Source of the DNA: Chloroflexota bacterium
GTDB lineage: Bacteria > Chloroflexota > Anaerolineae > B4-G1
Direction: 5' to 3'
Length of the DNA: 10,261 bases
Assembly: GCA_024232355.1 (NCBI GenBank)
Contig: JAAEPW010000639.1
Coordinates: 1-10,261, forward strand
Shown here: piece after piece, positions 7,543 through 10,261 of the stretch
How positions within the stretch are numbered: the first letter of the stretch is position 1
Layout of the letters: every line of letters begins with the position of its first letter
Program-made: the position numbers and the translations under genes
Notes under the pieces: model-generated
The model's input: only the letters and a program-made list of their open reading frames with translations
Database searches by the model: none
Told to the model about the DNA's origin: nothing

Positions 7543-7551
7543 TTTTTTACT

Positions 7552-8250
7552 ATGGCTGACCCCACAAGGACAGTGCTACACGGAATCGACCAATCGGTTC
7601 CTGGCCACAACAAGCTCCCTTCCCGTGGCAACCACGCCGCCGAGTGCTTGACTGACGATTTACTCGGCAAGCATATTTGGGACGACATCGACGGAAAATG
7701 GAAGCCGATGGAATACATCGCCTTCGAGTATGATTTTGACGTACACGGTGGCGCCGTTGGTTTTATCGACCTGGACGTGTTGCTTCCCGCCGGTACGATC
7801 ATCGTCGGCGGCATGTTGGACGTGATAGAGGAGCTTGGTTCCGCTGGAGCGGCCACGATTGCCATTAAGGCCGAAGCGGCCGATGATATTCTGGCAGCCG
7901 ACACGCTTGACAACGTTGGTTTCCTTGGCATGAAAGACGTGGTACCCGTCAATACAGCGGCCACGGCGATCAAGCTGACTACCGACAAGTGGATCAAGAT
8001 CGACATTCGCGTGGCGGCATTGACGTCCGGAGTAATCCGGGGTTATCTGCATTGTTTCCGAGGCTCCGTGGATACTGGTGATGAATGGTCGTCATCCACG
8101 GAAGCGGAGGACACATCGTCCACCGTAGGGGAAGAAACTTCCTCCACGGAAGCAGGGGACACGTCATCCACGGAAGCGCTGGATACGTCATCAACGGAAG
8201 TGATGAGCACATCATCCACGGATTCGTCTAGCTCCAACCAACCCGCCTGA
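7552..8250 (+). CDS. Small virion beta-sandwich protein with Ser/Thr/Glu-rich repeat tail
   Basis: A 232-aa protein. Residues about 55-170 match a pattern I know from many phage structural proteins: YDFDVHGGAVGFIDL, then LPAGTIIVGGMLDV, then a Gly/Ala-rich pair of strands, AIKLTTDKWIKIDIRVAALTSGVIRGYLH at the end of the domain. This is probably a small beta-sandwich in a tail or surface protein; the biochemical role is unknown. Residues 177-232 form an acidic Ser/Thr tail of six regular eight-residue units and a short TDSSSSNQPA ending. The strong ribosome site at 7535-7542 supports ATG 7552 and suggests abundant synthesis. It sits between the fibre-like gene and the paralogue pair. A decoration protein, tail-tip adhesin or fibre-associated protein would all fit. 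No signal peptide or membrane segment is visible. Confidence 0.5.
   Translation: MADPTRTVLHGIDQSVPGHNKLPSRGNHAAECLTDDLLGKHIWDDIDGKWKPMEYIAFEYDFDVHGGAVGFIDLDVLLPAGTIIVGGMLDVIEELGSAGAATIAIKAEAADDILAADTLDNVGFLGMKDVVPVNTAATAIKLTTDKWIKIDIRVAALTSGVIRGYLHCFRGSVDTGDEWSSSTEAEDTSSTVGEETSSTEAGDTSSTEALDTSSTEVMSTSSTDSSSSNQPA
8089..8232 (+). repeat. Six tandem 24-bp units coding [T/S]SSTE-x-x-D
   Basis: Exact 24-base periodicity for six units starting at 8089, 8113, 8137, 8161, 8185 and 8209, in frame with the 232-aa protein. Unit peptides include SSSTEAED, TSSTVGEE, TSSTEAGD, TSSTEALD, TSSTEVMS and TSSTDSSS. The core TSST(E) is conserved, but its codons vary at third positions and only four bases of the core (TCC ACG type) recur well. 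Exact length with synonymous divergence suggests old duplication kept by selection on the peptide. Confidence 0.88.
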
Positions 8251-8296
8251 GTTTAACCAGGCGTTGTAAACCACTGAAAATCGAAAGAAGTCAACC

Positions 8297-8803
8297 ATGT
8301 CGGTCGAAACGCGAATTGACGTAACGCAATCCGCCGTTCTCGACCGGCTGGTTGACTTTTTGCGTGCTGAACTGCCGCTAGGGGAGCGGTCGTGTTATCT
8401 GGTGGTCGAGCCCCTTTCGCCACCTGTAATCCCCAAAAGCGGCGACTATTTCGTAACGGTGTCGCCCGGCCCGGGTCGTTTCATCGAAGGGGAACAAATC
8501 CCCGAAAACATAACCGAAGAATGGTCAATTACAGTTACCGCATATACGCGGGTGCGGCTGGATCCGACCGATCACCATCAGAAATTGATGCTGGACGCCT
8601 CACGGGGTTTGATAGTCCTTAAACGGCGATTACTGAAGGCCCTTGTGGGTGTTGACTTGCCAATCGAGGCGGACGGAACGGAGGGCTTTTTGCGTAACTA
8701 TCTGTTTGCAAAATCTTCCACTCAGCCACAATGGGACGAAAAGAAAGGTATCGCCTGGATCGGAGTAGATTTCGGCGTCGATTTCGATTGGGATTTAACG
8801 TGA
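8297..8803 (+). CDS. Minor tail / tail-terminator-like protein, paralogue of the next gene's N-terminal domain
   Basis: A 168-aa protein with a helix at residues 12-25 (AVLDRLVDFLRAEL), beta strands SCYLVVEP, DYFVTVSP and WSITVTAYTRVRL, a helix LDASRGLIVLKRRLLKAL and a final strand pair ending VDFGVDFDWDL. This alpha-beta-beta-beta-alpha order recalls tail terminator/completion proteins (gpU-like), which cap the tail tube; I hold that call loosely because the gene lies downstream of the fibre-like gene rather than before the tube gene. Roughly half of its positions match the N-terminal 162 residues of the next protein, including LGERSCYL, SGDYFVT, GEQIP, DASRGLI and FDWDL. The ribosome site is weak (AAAGAAG about 8 bases upstream). 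It ends 21 bases before the next ATG, so the two are probably co-expressed. Confidence 0.45.
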   Translation: MSVETRIDVTQSAVLDRLVDFLRAELPLGERSCYLVVEPLSPPVIPKSGDYFVTVSPGPGRFIEGEQIPENITEEWSITVTAYTRVRLDPTDHHQKLMLDASRGLIVLKRRLLKALVGVDLPIEADGTEGFLRNYLFAKSSTQPQWDEKKGIAWIGVDFGVDFDWDLT

Positions 8804-8824
8804 TTGTGAGTACGAGCATCAGCC

Positions 8825-10234
8825 ATGTCGCGAGTAGATGTAGCACAGCACGACGTTTACGACTGGATTGTCAGTTTCCTTCGCCTGGAATTGGACCTGG
8901 GGGAGCGGTCTTGTTATCTCACACTGGACCCCGACTCACCACCAATCATTCCGCCGAGCGGCGATTACTTTGTGACAATCTCACCGGCCAGCGGGGAGTT
9001 TACTCAAGGCGAACAAATCCCCGGCAATATCAGCGAACGAAGCGACGTTACCGTTACCGTTTACACGCGAATACGACTGGACTCCACGGACCATGACCGG
9101 CAGGCATTGCTGGACGCTTCACGGGGCTTGATTGGCTCACAGATGCGAGTGCTGGCCGCCTTGGTGGGTAAGGAAATTGAGGGCGACGACGGCGAGACGT
9201 ATTTGCGGGTGTTGGCCCATACCACTCATTCAACTATGCCACGATTCGATAAGGCCCGTGGTATCGGCTCGATGGGTGTGGACGTGGGAATTGAGTTCGA
9301 TTGGGATTTGTCCACATCGGAAGAGGAATTGTCGACTTCTTCCGATTCCCCCTCTTCTGTTTCCTCTTCTTCCGTTATTGATTATGCCGCCGAGGTAGAT
9401 GATTTGTTGGTTGAGTCGCCGACTGGTGACTTTCTGGATATTTTCGATGTGTTTTCGCCGACGGACAATACCTCTGAGTACAATGCATCTTGCTGGGCGG
9501 CGTCGCTGGACTTTACGGGGCTATCCTATACGGGTCTGAGTGCTACGGCAATCAGCCCTCGCCACGCGGTTTCATGTTCTCACAGCGGTGGTCCGGGTGC
9601 GGTTGGTTCGGAACGTGTATGGATAGCCGCCGACGGTACGAGGCATGTCCGCACTATGCTTGCCAAAACAGAGGTCAGTAGTGCGGGTCCCCTTTATCAC
9701 GACATGACTATTGCCTATTACGATTCCGATTTGCCGGATTCGATTGCCATCCATAAGGTGTTGCCGGCGGACTTCCTAGACTACTTGCCGATGCTGCCGC
9801 AAGACGGCGTGGATGTAGAGAACCCCGAGGGCGGTATCGCCGTTAGGATGCCCGCGCTTGTTCCCGACCAGCATCGTCGCGTACAGATTCACGAAATCTT
9901 CAATGTCACGGCAGAAGGTGAGCCATTCGCCACGGCGTACTTCCGGCACAGTAATAGCCTGTATCTGGAAGGTTATCCGGGTGCCAGCACTAAGTTTACC
10001 ATGTCGGGCAACCGTGAGGCATACAACGGCGACCACGAACTGCATTCTGGCGACTCTGGCAAGCCCGTGTTCCTACTGCTCGACGGCGAATTAGTGTTGC
10101 TCGGAACCCACGGCGGCACCACTGCGGTCGGTTCATACGCGCACTACCTTTCGGAAGCAAACGCGGTCATGGCAGCGCTTGAGGCGAACAACGGCGGCTC
10201 GGACGGATACCAACTCCAACAATGGGAACCATAA
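8825..10234 (+). CDS. Fusion: tail-terminator-like domain + Ser-rich linker + trypsin-like serine protease
   Basis: A 469-aa fusion. Residues 1-162 are a paralogue of the previous gene. Residues 163-184 are a Ser-rich linker. Residues about 220-455 look like a chymotrypsin-fold (S1 family, PA clan) protease. Seen: ISPRHAVSCSH at 243-253 in place of 'ISP.HVLTAAH', with His253 as catalytic base; HDMTIAYYDSDLP at 292-304 in place of 'DIAL..L', with Asp293; and SGDSGKP at 408-414 with nucleophile Ser411 and Gly409 for the oxyanion hole. VLLGTHGGTT at 425-433 fits the following substrate-binding strand. The conserved Gly after Ser-Gly is Lys413. Glu405 lies where trypsin has Asp189, so preference for basic residues is possible but speculative. 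No signal peptide is visible, so delivery on the virion is likelier than secretion. An in-frame TGA at 8807-8809 fixes ATG 8825 as the first start. Confidence 0.68.
   Translation: MSRVDVAQHDVYDWIVSFLRLELDLGERSCYLTLDPDSPPIIPPSGDYFVTISPASGEFTQGEQIPGNISERSDVTVTVYTRIRLDSTDHDRQALLDASRGLIGSQMRVLAALVGKEIEGDDGETYLRVLAHTTHSTMPRFDKARGIGSMGVDVGIEFDWDLSTSEEELSTSSDSPSSVSSSSVIDYAAEVDDLLVESPTGDFLDIFDVFSPTDNTSEYNASCWAASLDFTGLSYTGLSATAISPRHAVSCSHSGGPGAVGSERVWIAADGTRHVRTMLAKTEVSSAGPLYHDMTIAYYDSDLPDSIAIHKVLPADFLDYLPMLPQDGVDVENPEGGIAVRMPALVPDQHRRVQIHEIFNVTAEGEPFATAYFRHSNSLYLEGYPGASTKFTMSGNREAYNGDHELHSGDSGKPVFLLLDGELVLLGTHGGTTAVGSYAHYLSEANAVMAALEANNGGSDGYQLQQWEP
9311..9376 (+). other. Ser-rich linker region joining structural and protease domains
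   Basis: Codes for residues 163-184 of the 469-aa fusion, an acidic then Ser-rich stretch (STSEEELSTSSDSPSSVSSS). It begins exactly where homology with the upstream paralogue ends (FDWDL). It lacks the regular eight-residue unit seen in the two upstream repeat tracts but has the same Ser/Thr/acidic composition, and so marks the fusion joint. Confidence 0.7.
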
Positions 10235-10261
10235 CGAAATGATTACCTATGCCGGAATACC

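Noticed and set aside
7477..7551. Largest gap in the window, searched for a terminator, promoter or small gene.
   Set aside because: Apart from the ribosome site at 7535-7542 I see no stem with a T tract, no promoter pair and no credible short coding frame.
6882..8006. A 374-codon open frame on the reverse strand.
   Set aside because: It crosses two good forward genes and the gap with the strongest forward ribosome site, and shows no recognisable domain.
8089..8232. 24-bp periodic repeats as a CRISPR-like array.
   Set aside because: The units are contiguous without spacers, in frame with a protein, and diverge at third codon positions.
8251..8271. Small inverted repeat GTTTA...TAAAC as a possible terminator.
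   Set aside because: The stem is only five A/T-rich pairs with an 11-base loop, has no T tract after it, and the next gene starts 26 bases later.
10239..10261. Start of another gene at ATG 10239 or ATG 10249.
   Set aside because: Only four to seven codons are visible, neither has a clear ribosome site, and the two are in different frames. A following gene is likely but its start cannot be chosen.

Overview
The window is a tightly packed block of virion structural genes from a tailed, double-stranded DNA bacteriophage or prophage (Caudoviricetes). Every supported gene lies on the + strand, and gaps or overlaps run from -4 to about 75 bases. There is no integrase, lysis gene, host housekeeping gene or RNA gene, so the sequence cannot separate a free phage from a prophage. 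The host is probably a planctomycete or a relative. That is inference, resting on long Ser/Thr-rich low-complexity inserts in virion proteins and on a VQAAL-type beta module that I associate with planctomycete proteins.

Layout. 1-414 is the C-terminal end of a probable HK97-fold major capsid protein. 435-947 is a head-tail connector of the DUF1320/Mu gp36 type. 954-1454 is a probable tail tube protein. 1501-2129 is a tail assembly chaperone pair (gpG/gpGT type) whose second half is joined by a -1 ribosomal frameshift on a run of nine A at 1818-1826. 2169-3269 is the best tape-measure candidate, 366 aa and Gly/Ala-rich with one hydrophobic segment. 3266-5134 is a 622-aa protein of unknown function in the tail-tip/baseplate position. 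5134-7476 is a 780-aa tail-fibre-like protein with jelly-roll modules and a 104-residue Ser/Thr repeat insert. 7552-8250 is a 232-aa small virion protein ending in six exact 24-bp Ser/Thr/Glu repeats. 8297-8803 and 8825-10234 are tandem paralogues. The second carries an extra Ser-rich linker and a C-terminal trypsin-like serine protease domain with a plausible intact triad (His253, Asp293, Ser411).

How they fit together. The first half follows canonical order: capsid, connector, tube, frameshifted chaperone, tape measure. The second half would supply the tail tip and host-recognition parts. The Ser/Thr-rich linkers appear only in the distal proteins, as expected of exposed, flexible or glycosylated adhesion parts. 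The most unusual element is the protease fused to a duplicated structural domain. It may be a virion-borne enzyme acting on a protein-rich host surface or on other virion proteins; that role is inference. No promoter, terminator, tRNA, CRISPR array, insertion sequence or attachment site could be supported.
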